Below are positions 52,432 to 61,215 of a stretch of 64,000 bases of DNA, piece after piece. This DNA is from Salipiger sp. H15 (GTDB lineage: Bacteria; Pseudomonadota; Alphaproteobacteria; Rhodobacterales; Rhodobacteraceae). A model generated the notes under the pieces. The model was not told where the DNA came from. It searched no databases and was given only the letters and a program-made list of their open reading frames with translations. Numbering within the stretch: position 1 is the first letter of the stretch; every line of letters begins with the position of its first letter. The stretch lies in assembly GCF_040409955.1 (NCBI RefSeq), contig NZ_CP123386.1, forward strand, positions 310,001 through 374,000, read 5' to 3'. The translations under genes were made by a program, and so were the position numbers.

Positions 52432-55400
52432 CTAGGCCTCGTCGCCGCGCAGGGGCGCGGGCGCGCGCAGCGCCGCTTCCAGCGCCTCGGCATCGTCGAG
52501 ATCGCGGCTGCGCTGTCCCGGGGCAAGCTCGGCCAAAACCGCGCTCAGCGCTGCGGGCCCGCCGGTGGCGCCCTCGGTCCGGGCAAGATCCATCGCCGCC
52601 CGCAGCGCGAGCAGCGTCGCGCCCGAGCGCCGTGCGCTCTGCAGCGCGCCGGTGAGCAGGGCCTGAGCGTCGCCGCCGCAGCGGGCGAGCAGGCGCTGCA
52701 ACTCGGCGTCGAAATAGGTCACGCCGCTTTCCTCGGTGACCCGCCGGGCCTCCTGCAGAAGCGCACGGGCCTCCTCGCGCTGCCCGTCGCGCAGCCGGGT
52801 CTCGGCCAGCCAGGCGCGGGCGTAGGGCAGGGCGAGGCATGCCCCGGTGTCGAGGTAGGCGGCCGTGCCGCGTTCGAGTTGCAGGGCGCCCTCCGGATCG
52901 CCCTTCAGGGCGCGGGCATGGCCGGTCACCATGTCGGACTGGGCCAGCCATTGCGCATAGCCATGTTCCGCCGCGATCCGCGCGGCGATCTCGCCATGCC
53001 GCTGCGCTGCCTCGGGGCGCCGCAGGAAATGCTGCATGACCCCGGTGAAGACATGCGCGAAGGTCATCGAGAAGACGTGTTTCAGCGCCGAGGAGGTGGC
53101 GATCGCCCAGGCACTGCTGAGCTCCGCCGCCTCGACCTCGCCGCGCAGCGCGTGCAGCCAGCCGAGGTAGCTGCGGGCACAGACCGAGAGGTCGAGCCCG
53201 TAGCGCTCGATCTCCTCGAGCGCGAGGTCGGGAAGGTGCTGTTCGAGCGCCGCCTCGAAGGCGCGCTGCGCCGGGCCGAGATCCCCCGCGTAATACTGCG
53301 TGACGCCAAGCGCGTAATGCCCGGCGACGATGCCGACCTCGTCCTGCGCCTCCTCGCAGAGCGCCAGCAGCTTGCGGGCGATGCGCAGCGCGGTGGCGAT
53401 GTCGGCGCGCACCACGTAGAAGCTCCAGAGCCCCCAGTGGACATGCGCGCGTTCCATGGGATCGCCGGAACTGTCGGCGAGGGTCAGCGCCTGCGCATAG
53501 GTCTGCGCGACCTCCTCGGCGGCGAAACCGTGCAGGGCGATCAGCTGCGGGCCGCGCAACAGCAGGAACTTCAGCTCGAGCGCGGCGGCCCCGGCCCGGT
53601 CGGGCTGCGTGCGGGCGAGGGTCAGGGCGCGGCCGAAATGCGCCGCGGCCTCGGAATGGGCGGCGACCCGGAGCGCCTGCTTGCCGGCCGTCTCGAGCCG
53701 CGCGATGGCGTCGAGCGGGCGACCGCCAAGCTCGAAATGCGTGGCGACGAGTTCGGCCGGGGCGGGAACGGAGGCCTCGGCCAGGATCGTGCCGAGCCGG
53801 CCGTGAAGCTCGGCGCGCTCGGCCAAGAGCAGGGTCTGGTAGGCCTGTTCCTGCACCAGCGCGTGCTTGAACTCGTAACGCGCGTCGGGCGCGGGCCCGA
53901 GCCGGTAGACGAGGTCGTGCCCCTGCAATTCCTGCAGCGCCGCCTCGAGCGCCTCGGGTGCCCGACCGGTGAGCCGCGAGAGCGTTGCGGTGTCGAAGAC
54001 CCGGCCGATCACCGCGGCCTGCTGCAGCACGCTGCGCGCGCCGTCGAGCCGGTCGATGCGCGCGGTCAGCGAGGCGTGCAGGCTGTCGGGGATGGCGCCG
54101 TCACCGCCCTCGGCGGCGGTGCGCACCAGCTCCTCGAGGTAGAGCGGGATGCCGTCCGACCGTTCGACGATGGCGTCGATGCGCGCGGCGGGCCAGTCGG
54201 GCGGGCAGATGTCGGTGACGAGCGCACGCGCCTGCGCCCTGTCGAGGCGGCGCAGGGTGATGTTGCGCATCGCCGAGGGCGCCGGAACCGCGATGCCGGG
54301 CGGCTGGCGCGAGCTGCCGAGCATCATCAGCGGCAGGTTGGCGAGCTCGGTCGCGAGCCGGGCGAGCAGCAGCTGCGAGGTCGGGTCGAGCCAGTGCAGG
54401 TCCTCGACGATCATCAGCACCGGCCGTCCCTCGCGGACCGCGGCGCGCAGCAGGGCGGCGACGGCGGCGATCAGCACATCCTGATCGATCGGCGTCGCGT
54501 CCGGCGCGCTCGACAGGCCCAGCAGCGCCACCAGCACCTGCTCGACCTGCGCGGTGTCGAGCCCGGACCGGGTGGCGAGCCAGTGCCGCAGCGCCCGCTG
54601 CCGCTCCTCCGGCGAGGGCAGGCGGGCGAAGCCGAGCATCTCCTGCAGGTAATGCACAAGCGGGTAGAGGGCGCTCTGCCGGTGATGCGGCGAGGACTGG
54701 AACTGCAGGATCTGCGGATCGTCGGCCATGGCATGTTGCTTGAACGCCGCGAGCAGCCGCGACTTGCCGATGCCGGCCTCGCCGCGCAGCACGGCGACGC
54801 GGGTCTTGCCGCCGGTCACCTCGGCCCAGAGCGCGGCAAGCGCGCCCAGCTCCTCCGCGCGCCCGGTCAGGGCGGTGAGCCGGCTGGCGGCGCCGGAGGC
54901 AAGGAAGCGGTCGGCGTAGAGGCTCTCGCCCAGCACGATCTGCGCGGGGTGGCTGCCCTCGCCGCCGGGCACGGGAATGGTTCGGAAGCGGTCGCGCAGG
55001 CTGCGGCGCATCGCGCCCGAAATGCGGACCTCGCCGGGACCGGCCTGCAGCTCGAGGCGCGAGGCGGTGATCACCGCCGGCCCGGCCACGGACATCAGCA
55101 TCCTGTCGTCGTTCCGGGTCACCACCGTCTCGCCCATGGCAAGGCCCGCGCGCAAGTCGACGGCTTGCCCCGCGGCGTCGGTGAAGCCGCGCTTGACGAG
55201 GTCGAGCGCGGCATAGACCGCGCGTTCCGGATCCGCCTCGTCGGCGCGCGGGTGGCCGAAAAGGGCCAGCACCCGCCCGTCCGCCTGCACCAGCACCTTG
55301 CCGCCGGCGGGCTCGACGCGCGCGCGGCAGACCTCGGCAAGCCGGGTCAGCAGCGCGACGATGTCCTCGGGATCGCGCTCGAGCTCGTCGGCCGAGGCAA

Positions 55401-56205
55401 GGCCGATGGCGGCGACGGTCATCTCGCGCCGTTCCGGCACCGTCGCCTCGGCGCGCGGCGCCGGATGCACCGGCGGTCGGGCGGGGCCGGGGCCGGCGGT
55501 GTCGCGGATCTCCTCGTAGAGCTCGAACGTGTCCTGGTCGGGCTCGGCGTCGAGCTCGCGCCGCAGCGCCTCGACGCAGCGCTGGTATTGCTGCAACGCC
55601 TCGCCGCGCCGTCCCGACTGCCACAGGTGCCGCATCAGCGTGCGGTGCGCCTCCTCGTTGGTCTCGTCGATGCGCAGCAGCGTGCGGGCGATCCCGGGCT
55701 CGGCGGGGGCGTAGAGCAGCGCCGCGTGCAGCCGCTCGAGCACCCGGTCGCGGATCTGCTCGCGGCAGAGCCGCCGCCACTCCTCGAAGGCCTCGGAGCG
55801 GATGTCGAGCCCGGCGAGGAACTCCCCCCGGTAGAGCTCGGCGACTTCCGCCGCCGCCTCGGGCGTGGCGGTGGCGCAGAGCGTCTCGACCCGCTGCACG
55901 TCGAGGAAAAGCTCGCGCGTGTCGAGCAGCACGGCCTCCTTGCTGGCCTCGATCACCTCGAGCCCGACCCGGCTGAGCGTGCGGCGCAGCACCGAAAGCT
56001 CCTGCCGCAGGCTGGCCCGGGCCTGGTCCTCGGTGCGGTCTCCCCAGAGCAGCGTGGCGATCTCTTCCCGGGGCACGGCGCGGTCGGCGCGCTCGGCCAG
56101 AATGGCGAGCAGGGCGAAGGACTTGCGCGAGCTGAGGCGCAGCAGGCTGCCGTCCGCGACGCGCAGCTCGCAGCCTCCCAGCAGTCTGAGCTCGGCTTTC
56201 GTCAT
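52432..56205 (-). CDS. large BTAD/SARP-type regulator with cyclase-like, ATPase and TPR regions
   Basis: 1257 residues. Order: winged helix of the OmpR/SARP type (about 1-95), BTAD helical domain (100-245), class III adenylyl-cyclase-like domain (258-430), STAND/AAA-type ATPase (445-760; Walker A GEAGIGKS at 475-482, Walker B VLMIVEDLHWLD near 596-607), then TPR-like helices to the end. The cyclase-like part is degenerate: the family's first metal aspartate (FADL) is replaced in AAIGLA (266-270), while DG at 309-310 remains. It is probably a signal-gated transcriptional activator; ligand and targets unknown. It is convergent with ectR and monocistronic. Confidence 0.85.
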   Translation of the reverse strand: MTKAELRLLGGCELRVADGSLLRLSSRKSFALLAILAERADRAVPREEIATLLWGDRTEDQARASLRQELSVLRRTLSRVGLEVIEASKEAVLLDTRELFLDVQRVETLCATATPEAAAEVAELYRGEFLAGLDIRSEAFEEWRRLCREQIRDRVLERLHAALLYAPAEPGIARTLLRIDETNEEAHRTLMRHLWQSGRRGEALQQYQRCVEALRRELDAEPDQDTFELYEEIRDTAGPGPARPPVHPAPRAEATVPERREMTVAAIGLASADELERDPEDIVALLTRLAEVCRARVEPAGGKVLVQADGRVLALFGHPRADEADPERAVYAALDLVKRGFTDAAGQAVDLRAGLAMGETVVTRNDDRMLMSVAGPAVITASRLELQAGPGEVRISGAMRRSLRDRFRTIPVPGGEGSHPAQIVLGESLYADRFLASGAASRLTALTGRAEELGALAALWAEVTGGKTRVAVLRGEAGIGKSRLLAAFKQHAMADDPQILQFQSSPHHRQSALYPLVHYLQEMLGFARLPSPEERQRALRHWLATRSGLDTAQVEQVLVALLGLSSAPDATPIDQDVLIAAVAALLRAAVREGRPVLMIVEDLHWLDPTSQLLLARLATELANLPLMMLGSSRQPPGIAVPAPSAMRNITLRRLDRAQARALVTDICPPDWPAARIDAIVERSDGIPLYLEELVRTAAEGGDGAIPDSLHASLTARIDRLDGARSVLQQAAVIGRVFDTATLSRLTGRAPEALEAALQELQGHDLVYRLGPAPDARYEFKHALVQEQAYQTLLLAERAELHGRLGTILAEASVPAPAELVATHFELGGRPLDAIARLETAGKQALRVAAHSEAAAHFGRALTLARTQPDRAGAAALELKFLLLRGPQLIALHGFAAEEVAQTYAQALTLADSSGDPMERAHVHWGLWSFYVVRADIATALRIARKLLALCEEAQDEVGIVAGHYALGVTQYYAGDLGPAQRAFEAALEQHLPDLALEEIERYGLDLSVCARSYLGWLHALRGEVEAAELSSAWAIATSSALKHVFSMTFAHVFTGVMQHFLRRPEAAQRHGEIAARIAAEHGYAQWLAQSDMVTGHARALKGDPEGALQLERGTAAYLDTGACLALPYARAWLAETRLRDGQREEARALLQEARRVTEESGVTYFDAELQRLLARCGGDAQALLTGALQSARRSGATLLALRAAMDLARTEGATGGPAALSAVLAELAPGQRSRDLDDAEALEAALRAPAPLRGDEA

Positions 56206-56625
56206 TCAGCGCTTCCGTTCCCGCGAAGGCGGGCGCGGCTCGTGGTGTTTTGCGGCAAAAGCGCCGCGAGGGTCACGATCGAGAAAGTTTTGCGAGGGGC
56301 CATAAGCGTCGCGATTACATGAGACTCGGAAATAATTCTGAAATTTAAGTGAAAACGGTCCGCGCTTGCGGATCAAATTGCAAGCGTTTCCGGCAGGAAC
56401 CTTCAACATTTCCCGTGGACTGGGTCGCGCGCGATGCTGCCGAAGCGTGTCGCCGCGGGCGCGCTTGCCGGATGGCGCGGGTTTCGCACTTGTAACCTCC
56501 GCTGCGGTAAGGGCAGATGGGCGCGACCCGCGCCGCCACGGGAGGGACCGCCCGCGCGGTCAGTCGGCGCCCAAGATCGTGACCCGGCGCAGGGCGGGCG
56601 CGCGCCACGAACGGAGCCCCTTCTC
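56206..56625. other. divergent intergenic region BTAD regulator / 2-hydroxyacid dehydrogenase
   Basis: 420 bases without a supported gene. The A+T-rich middle contains an inverted repeat CGCTTGC (56363-56369) / GCAAGCG (56380-56386) with a 10-base spacer. This is a plausible operator for one of the divergent genes. Confidence 0.45.
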
Positions 56626-57579
56626 ATGCGGCAGCAGATCGCCATCAACATCAAGACTCAGGCCTATCACCGCATGCTCGGCGAGCATTTCACGCTGCAC
56701 GATTGCACCGGGGGCTACGCGCACCTGACAGGTGAGGAGCGGGCCGAAACGCGGGTGCTGATCACCGCCGGGTTCAAGGGCGCGACGGGGGCCGAGATGG
56801 ACGAGCTGCCGAACCTCGGGCTGATCTGCTGCGTCGGCACCGGCTACGAGGGGATCGACGTGCAGGCCGCCATCGCGCGCGGCATCCGCGTCTCGCACGG
56901 GGCCGGGGTGAACGCGGGGGCGGTGGCCGATCACGCCATGGCGCTGCTGCTCGCGGCGGTGCGCTGCATTCCGCACCAGGACCGGCTGACCCGCTCGGGC
57001 GCGTGGAACTATACCGAGACGCCGCGCCCGCTGGTCTCGCGCAAGAAGATGGGCATCTTCGGCATGGGCGGCATCGGCGCGGCGCTGGCGCGGCGGGCTT
57101 CCGCCTTCGACATCGAGGTGCGCTACCACAGCCGCACGCCCAAGGCCGATCTGCCCTATGCCTACGTGCCCTCGCTGCTGGAGCTGGCGCAGCAGGTCGA
57201 CTACCTCGTCGCCTGCGTGCCGGGCGGGGCGGGGACGCAGCATGCGGTGAACGCCGAGGTGCTCGAGGCGCTGGGGCCGAAGGGCTACCTCTTCAACGTC
57301 GGGCGCGGCTCGGCGGTCGACACCGGGGCGCTGATCGCGGCGCTGCGCTCGGGCGGCATCGCCGGGGCGGGGCTCGACGTCTTCGAGAACGAGCCCGAGG
57401 TGCCCGCCGAGCTCTGCGCGCTGGAGAACGTCGTGCTGACGCCGCACATGGCGGGCAACGCGCCCGAGGTGCAGGAGATGGCGTCGGATCTCATGCGCGA
57501 GAACATCGCCGCCTTCAACGCCGGCCAGCCGCTGGTCACCCCGGTGCCCGAGATGAAGGTCTTCGCCTCGGCAGGATAG
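56626..57579 (+). CDS. D-isomer-specific 2-hydroxyacid dehydrogenase
   Basis: 317 residues, a cytosolic NAD(P)H-dependent reductase of the glyoxylate/hydroxypyruvate/phenylpyruvate reductase group. The nucleotide loop is FGMGGIGAALARR (GxGxxG). Catalytic residues are in FNVGRGSAVD (Arg), ENEPEVP (Glu) and TPHMAGN (His). ATG 56626 has GGAG 9 bases upstream. It is monocistronic and convergent with pcaQ, 24 bases apart. Substrate not determinable. Confidence 0.88.
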   Translation: MRQQIAINIKTQAYHRMLGEHFTLHDCTGGYAHLTGEERAETRVLITAGFKGATGAEMDELPNLGLICCVGTGYEGIDVQAAIARGIRVSHGAGVNAGAVADHAMALLLAAVRCIPHQDRLTRSGAWNYTETPRPLVSRKKMGIFGMGGIGAALARRASAFDIEVRYHSRTPKADLPYAYVPSLLELAQQVDYLVACVPGGAGTQHAVNAEVLEALGPKGYLFNVGRGSAVDTGALIAALRSGGIAGAGLDVFENEPEVPAELCALENVVLTPHMAGNAPEVQEMASDLMRENIAAFNAGQPLVTPVPEMKVFASAG

Positions 57580-57603
57580 GGCAGGGGGCTTTCAGCCGTC
57601 CCC

Positions 57604-58527
57604 TCAGCCGCCCCGCGCGGGGTGCTCGGCGGCCACCGCGATGAGCTCGTCCACCAGTCCCTGAAGCAGCGCGTCGGGGGGCACCCCGTCGCGCAGCGAT
57701 ATCCCGACCGGCCCGCCGAGAAGCTCGTTGCTGACCGGCAGCACGGTCAGCTCGCCGCTTTCCAGCTCGGCCCGGACCACGCCTGCCGAGATGAACCAGA
57801 TCGTGTCAGACTGCGCCACGACGCGCCGGCCGAAGGCGTGGGAAACATTCTCATATGCGGGAATCGGCTCTCCGAGCCCCAGCGATTGCAGGTAGGACCG
57901 GACCGAGCCCGAGATCACCGCCCCCGCCGGCGGCAGCATCAGCGGGTAGCGCAGCAGCTCGGCCGGCTCCCAGTCCTCACCCTCGAGCGGGTGGCCCGGC
58001 CGGATCACCGGCACCACGCGCTCCCAGTAGAGCTGGCGGAAACTGAGCCCCTCGCCGGTGCCGGTGACCGGCATCCTCCCCACCACGAGGTCGAGCGCCC
58101 CCTCGCGCAGCTGCGACAGCAGCAGCCAGTTCGGCCCGGTCGAGACGCGCAACGTGCAATCGGGATGGGCGGCGCGGAAGCGGGCGGCGGCGTCGGGGAA
58201 GAGCCCGGTCGCGGCGGTCGGCAGCACGCCCACGGCGAGCTTGCGCTGGCGCTGCGGCAGGTCGTGCAGCAGCCGTTGCCCGCGTTCGAGATCGGCCAGC
58301 GCCGTGCCCGCGTGCTGCTGGAAGATCTTGCCCGCCCGGGTCAGCGCCAGCCGCCGCCCGCTGCGGTCGAAGAGCTGCGCGCCGAGGATGTCCTCAAGCT
58401 CGCGGATGGTCTTCGAGGCGGCGGGCTGGCTGACGTGCAGCGCCTCGGCGGCGGCGCTGAGGCTGCCGAGCCGCGCGGTCTCGAGAAAGCAGCGCAGGTG
58501 CCTCATGCGCAGGTGCGGGTGGATCAT
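57604..58527 (-). CDS. pcaQ: LysR-type activator of the pca genes (PcaQ)
   Basis: 307 residues. LysR helix-turn-helix RHLRCFLETARLGSLSAAAEALHVSQPAASKTIRELEDILG (about 9-50), then the co-inducer domain with the PcaQ-typical VGVLPTAATGLFPDA and VVGRMPVTG segments. PcaQ activates pca operons in response to beta-carboxy-muconate or its lactone in related bacteria. It is divergent from pcaD, and an inverted repeat sits directly upstream of its start codon. Confidence 0.93.
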   Translation of the reverse strand: MIHPHLRMRHLRCFLETARLGSLSAAAEALHVSQPAASKTIRELEDILGAQLFDRSGRRLALTRAGKIFQQHAGTALADLERGQRLLHDLPQRQRKLAVGVLPTAATGLFPDAAARFRAAHPDCTLRVSTGPNWLLLSQLREGALDLVVGRMPVTGTGEGLSFRQLYWERVVPVIRPGHPLEGEDWEPAELLRYPLMLPPAGAVISGSVRSYLQSLGLGEPIPAYENVSHAFGRRVVAQSDTIWFISAGVVRAELESGELTVLPVSNELLGGPVGISLRDGVPPDALLQGLVDELIAVAAEHPARGG

Positions 58528-58528
58528 T

Positions 58529-58546
58529 CATAACCTCGAAGTTATG
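58529..58546. promoter_or_regulatory. candidate PcaQ box
   Basis: CATAAC (58529-58534) and GTTATG (58541-58546) with 6 bases between form a perfect dyad of the LysR type. It lies 1 base upstream of the pcaQ start and 84 bases before pcaD. A TATATT at 58562-58567 could be the pcaD -10 element, which places the dyad at its -35 region, as expected for activation plus autorepression. PcaQ sites in rhizobia have a similar ATAAC-type half-site. Confidence 0.7.
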
Positions 58547-58630
58547 GGTCATGCCTCTACTTATATTTTCCAACGGCGATTTGCCATGGCAGAAGGGCGG
58601 CAAGGCCCGGCCGGGCCCCGAGGAGGCACC

Positions 58631-59413
58631 ATGCAGACACTTTCCGTATCCGGCGTCAGCCTGAACATCCGCGACGAGGGGCCGAGGGACGGCCGCGTGC
58701 TGATGCTGGCGAACTCGCTGGGCACCGACCTCCGGGTCTGGGACGCGCTGATCCCGCTCTTGCCCGAGGGGCTGCGCGTCGTGCGCTTCGACAAGCGGGG
58801 GCACGGGCTCTCGGACGCGCCCGCCGCGCCTTACGCGATGGAGACGCTGGTCTCGGACGCCGAGGCGATCTGCGAGGCGCTGGGGCTTTCGGACGTGACC
58901 TTCGTCGGCCTGTCGATCGGCGGGCTGATCGGGCAGGGGCTGGCGGCGAAGCGACCGGATCTGGTCCGCGCGCTGGTGCTGATGGACACGGCGGCTAAGA
59001 TCGGCACGCCCGAGATGTGGCAGACCCGGATCGACGGCATCCGCGCGAACGGCGTCGGCTCGCTGGCAGATGCCATCCTCGAGCGCTGGTTCACCCCCGG
59101 CTTCCGCGCGAGCGACCCGCAGTTCGCGGCGTGGAAGAACATGCTCGTGCGCACGCCGGTCGAGGGTTACGTCGGCTGCTGCGCCGCGATCGCCGGGGCG
59201 GACCTGACCGAGAGCACCCGCGCGCTGACCCTGCCGGTGCTGGCGATGGCCGGGGCCGAGGACGGCTCGACCCCGCCCGAGCTGGTGCGCGGCACCGCCG
59301 AGCTTTGCGGCGCCGAGTTCGCGCTGATCGAACACGCGGGGCACATCCCCTGCGTCGAGCAGCCCGAAGCCACCGCCCGGCTCATCACCGATTTTCTGGA
59401 AAGGACCGCCTGA
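58631..59413 (+). CDS. pcaD: 3-oxoadipate enol-lactonase
   Basis: 260-residue alpha/beta hydrolase. The nucleophile elbow is GLSIGG with S95; the acid is in AGAEDGSTP and the histidine in HAGHIPCVEQP. It hydrolyses beta-ketoadipate enol-lactone to 3-oxoadipate. AGGAGG lies 5 bases upstream of ATG 58631; the longer open frame upstream is not coding. It is the first gene of pcaDCHGB, with its stop next to the pcaC start. Confidence 0.95.
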   Translation: MQTLSVSGVSLNIRDEGPRDGRVLMLANSLGTDLRVWDALIPLLPEGLRVVRFDKRGHGLSDAPAAPYAMETLVSDAEAICEALGLSDVTFVGLSIGGLIGQGLAAKRPDLVRALVLMDTAAKIGTPEMWQTRIDGIRANGVGSLADAILERWFTPGFRASDPQFAAWKNMLVRTPVEGYVGCCAAIAGADLTESTRALTLPVLAMAGAEDGSTPPELVRGTAELCGAEFALIEHAGHIPCVEQPEATARLITDFLERTA

Positions 59414-59797
59414 ATGGACGAGCTTTACGAACAGGGCATGAAGACGCGCCGCGCGGTGCTGGGCGACGCCCACGTCGACCGCGCCGAGGCCGCCAAGACC
59501 GCCTTTGACGAGCCTTTCCAGACGCTGATCACCCGCAGCGCCTGGGGCACGGTCTGGTCGTCGGACGCGATCAGCCAGCGCGAACGCTCGATGCTGACGC
59601 TGGCGCTGCTCGCGGCGACCGGCAACTTCGAGGAGATCCCGATGCACATCCGCGCCACGGCGCGTACCGGGGCCAGCAAGCAGGATGTGCTGGAGGCCTT
59701 CCAGCACGTGGCGATCTACGCCGGCGTTCCGCGCGCCAACCACGCGCTGAAACTCGCCAAGGCGACCTATGCCGAGATGGAGGCGGCAGCCGAATGA
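59414..59797 (+). CDS. pcaC: 4-carboxymuconolactone decarboxylase
   Basis: 127 residues, the usual length. RSAWGTVWSSDAISQRERSMLTLALLAATGNFEEIPMHIRA is the carboxymuconolactone decarboxylase core, followed by GASKQDVLEAFQHVAIYAGVPRA. It converts the lactone to beta-ketoadipate enol-lactone. It abuts pcaD and overlaps pcaH by 4 bases. Confidence 0.96.
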   Translation: MDELYEQGMKTRRAVLGDAHVDRAEAAKTAFDEPFQTLITRSAWGTVWSSDAISQRERSMLTLALLAATGNFEEIPMHIRATARTGASKQDVLEAFQHVAIYAGVPRANHALKLAKATYAEMEAAAE

Positions 59798-60537
59798 GCA
59801 ATTTCGTGACCACAGAGAAGGGGCCGCTGATCCCGCGCAACCGCGACGCGCATCCGGTCGCCTATGATCCCGGCTACAAGACCAGCGTTGCCCGCTCGCC
59901 GAACCTGCCGCTGCTGTCGATGGAAAGCTCGCCATCGGAAGAGACCGGCCCGACCTTCGGCCATGGCAGGTTCGGCGCGCTCGACAACAATCTGATCCTG
60001 AACTGGACCAAGGGCGCGGCCCCGGCCGTCGGCGAGCGTATCCTGATGCACGGCCGCGTGCTGGACGAGAACGCGCGCCCGGTGCCGAACACGCTGATCG
60101 AGATCTGGCAGGCCAACGCCGGCGGGCGCTACCGTCACAAGAAGGACACCTACCTTGCGCCGCTCGATCCGAACTTCGGCGGCTGCGGCCGCACGCTGAC
60201 CGACGAGAACGGCTACTACCAGTTCCTGACCATCCGTCCCGGTGCCTATCCCTGGCCCAACCGCGGCAACGACTGGCGGCCGATGCACATCCACATCTCG
60301 GTCTACGGTCACAGCTTCGGCCAGCGGCTGATCACCCAGATGTATTTCGAGGGCGATCCGCTGATCAACCATTGCCCGATCGCCGCGACGATCAAGAACC
60401 GCGCCCAGCTCGACGCGCTGGTCGCCCCGCTCGACCTGGCGCATTCGCGCCCGCTCGACTACCTCGCCTACAAGTTCGACATCGTGCTGCGCGGCCGTCG
60501 CCAGTCGATGTTCGAGAACAAGCTGGAGGGCATGTGA
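59794..60537 (+). CDS. pcaH: protocatechuate 3,4-dioxygenase, beta subunit
   Basis: 247 residues. The intradiol dioxygenase signature LDENARPVPNTLIEIWQANA is followed by GGRYRHKKD (tyrosine Fe ligand) and the HIHISVYG histidines; a second tyrosine ligand lies in NGYYQF. It carries the active-site non-haem Fe(III), cleaving protocatechuate to beta-carboxy-muconate. It overlaps pcaC by 4 bases and precedes pcaG by 2 bases. Confidence 0.97.
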   Translation: MSNFVTTEKGPLIPRNRDAHPVAYDPGYKTSVARSPNLPLLSMESSPSEETGPTFGHGRFGALDNNLILNWTKGAAPAVGERILMHGRVLDENARPVPNTLIEIWQANAGGRYRHKKDTYLAPLDPNFGGCGRTLTDENGYYQFLTIRPGAYPWPNRGNDWRPMHIHISVYGHSFGQRLITQMYFEGDPLINHCPIAATIKNRAQLDALVAPLDLAHSRPLDYLAYKFDIVLRGRRQSMFENKLEGM

Positions 60538-60539
60538 TC

Positions 60540-61139
60540 ATGGTGCAGAAACTCGACACGCTGGTGGAAACCGCCTCGCAGACCGCCGGGCCCTATGTCC
60601 ACATCGGCCTCATGCCCACCTATGCGGGCAATGCCGGCTACTACGACGAAGAGATCGGCACCTCGCCGATCGAGGACGGCTGCGAGGGCGAGATCATCGA
60701 GATCACCGGCTCCGTCTTCGACGGCACCGGATGGGCGATGCGCGACGCGCTGATCGAAAGCTGGCAGCCGGATGCCAAGGGCGTCTTCCCGGGCCAGGAC
60801 GGCGCGGATCCGAAGGTCTCGGGCCTCTGCCGCTTTGCCGCCCATGCCGAGACCGGCGAGTTCACCCTGCGCACGGTCAAGCCGGGCAAGGTGAAGGGCC
60901 GCGGCGGCGTGGTCAGCGCCCCGCACATCTCGCTCTGGGTGGTCGCGCGCGGTATCAACATCGGGTTGCAGACGCGCATCTACTTCGAGGACGAGGACAA
61001 TTCCTCGGACCCGCTGCTGGCGCGCATCGAGCAGCGCCCGCGTGTCGACACGCTGATCGCGAAGAAGACCGGCGAGGGCAAGTACCGCTTCGACATCCGC
61101 CTGCAGGGCGAGGGCGAGACGGTCTTCCTCGACATCTGA
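60540..61139 (+). CDS. pcaG: protocatechuate 3,4-dioxygenase, alpha subunit
   Basis: 199 residues. TASQTAGPYVHIGL at the N-terminus and the intradiol core MRDALIESWQPDAKG are typical of alpha subunits, which lack the Fe ligands. It pairs with PcaH. ATG 60540 has GGAGG about 10 bases upstream, inside the end of pcaH. Confidence 0.96.
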   Translation: MVQKLDTLVETASQTAGPYVHIGLMPTYAGNAGYYDEEIGTSPIEDGCEGEIIEITGSVFDGTGWAMRDALIESWQPDAKGVFPGQDGADPKVSGLCRFAAHAETGEFTLRTVKPGKVKGRGGVVSAPHISLWVVARGINIGLQTRIYFEDEDNSSDPLLARIEQRPRVDTLIAKKTGEGKYRFDIRLQGEGETVFLDI

Positions 61140-61215
61140 GGCAGGGTCCGTAAGAAAATGACAACGGGGGCGGCCGTATGGTCGCCCTTTCGGCATGCAA
61201 GAGGGACGAGGCAAC

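Noticed and set aside
52879..56322. A 1147-codon plus-strand open frame opposite the BTAD regulator
   Set aside because: It is a shadow frame: the amino-acid composition is typical of antisense high-G+C DNA, and the minus strand has a full domain set.
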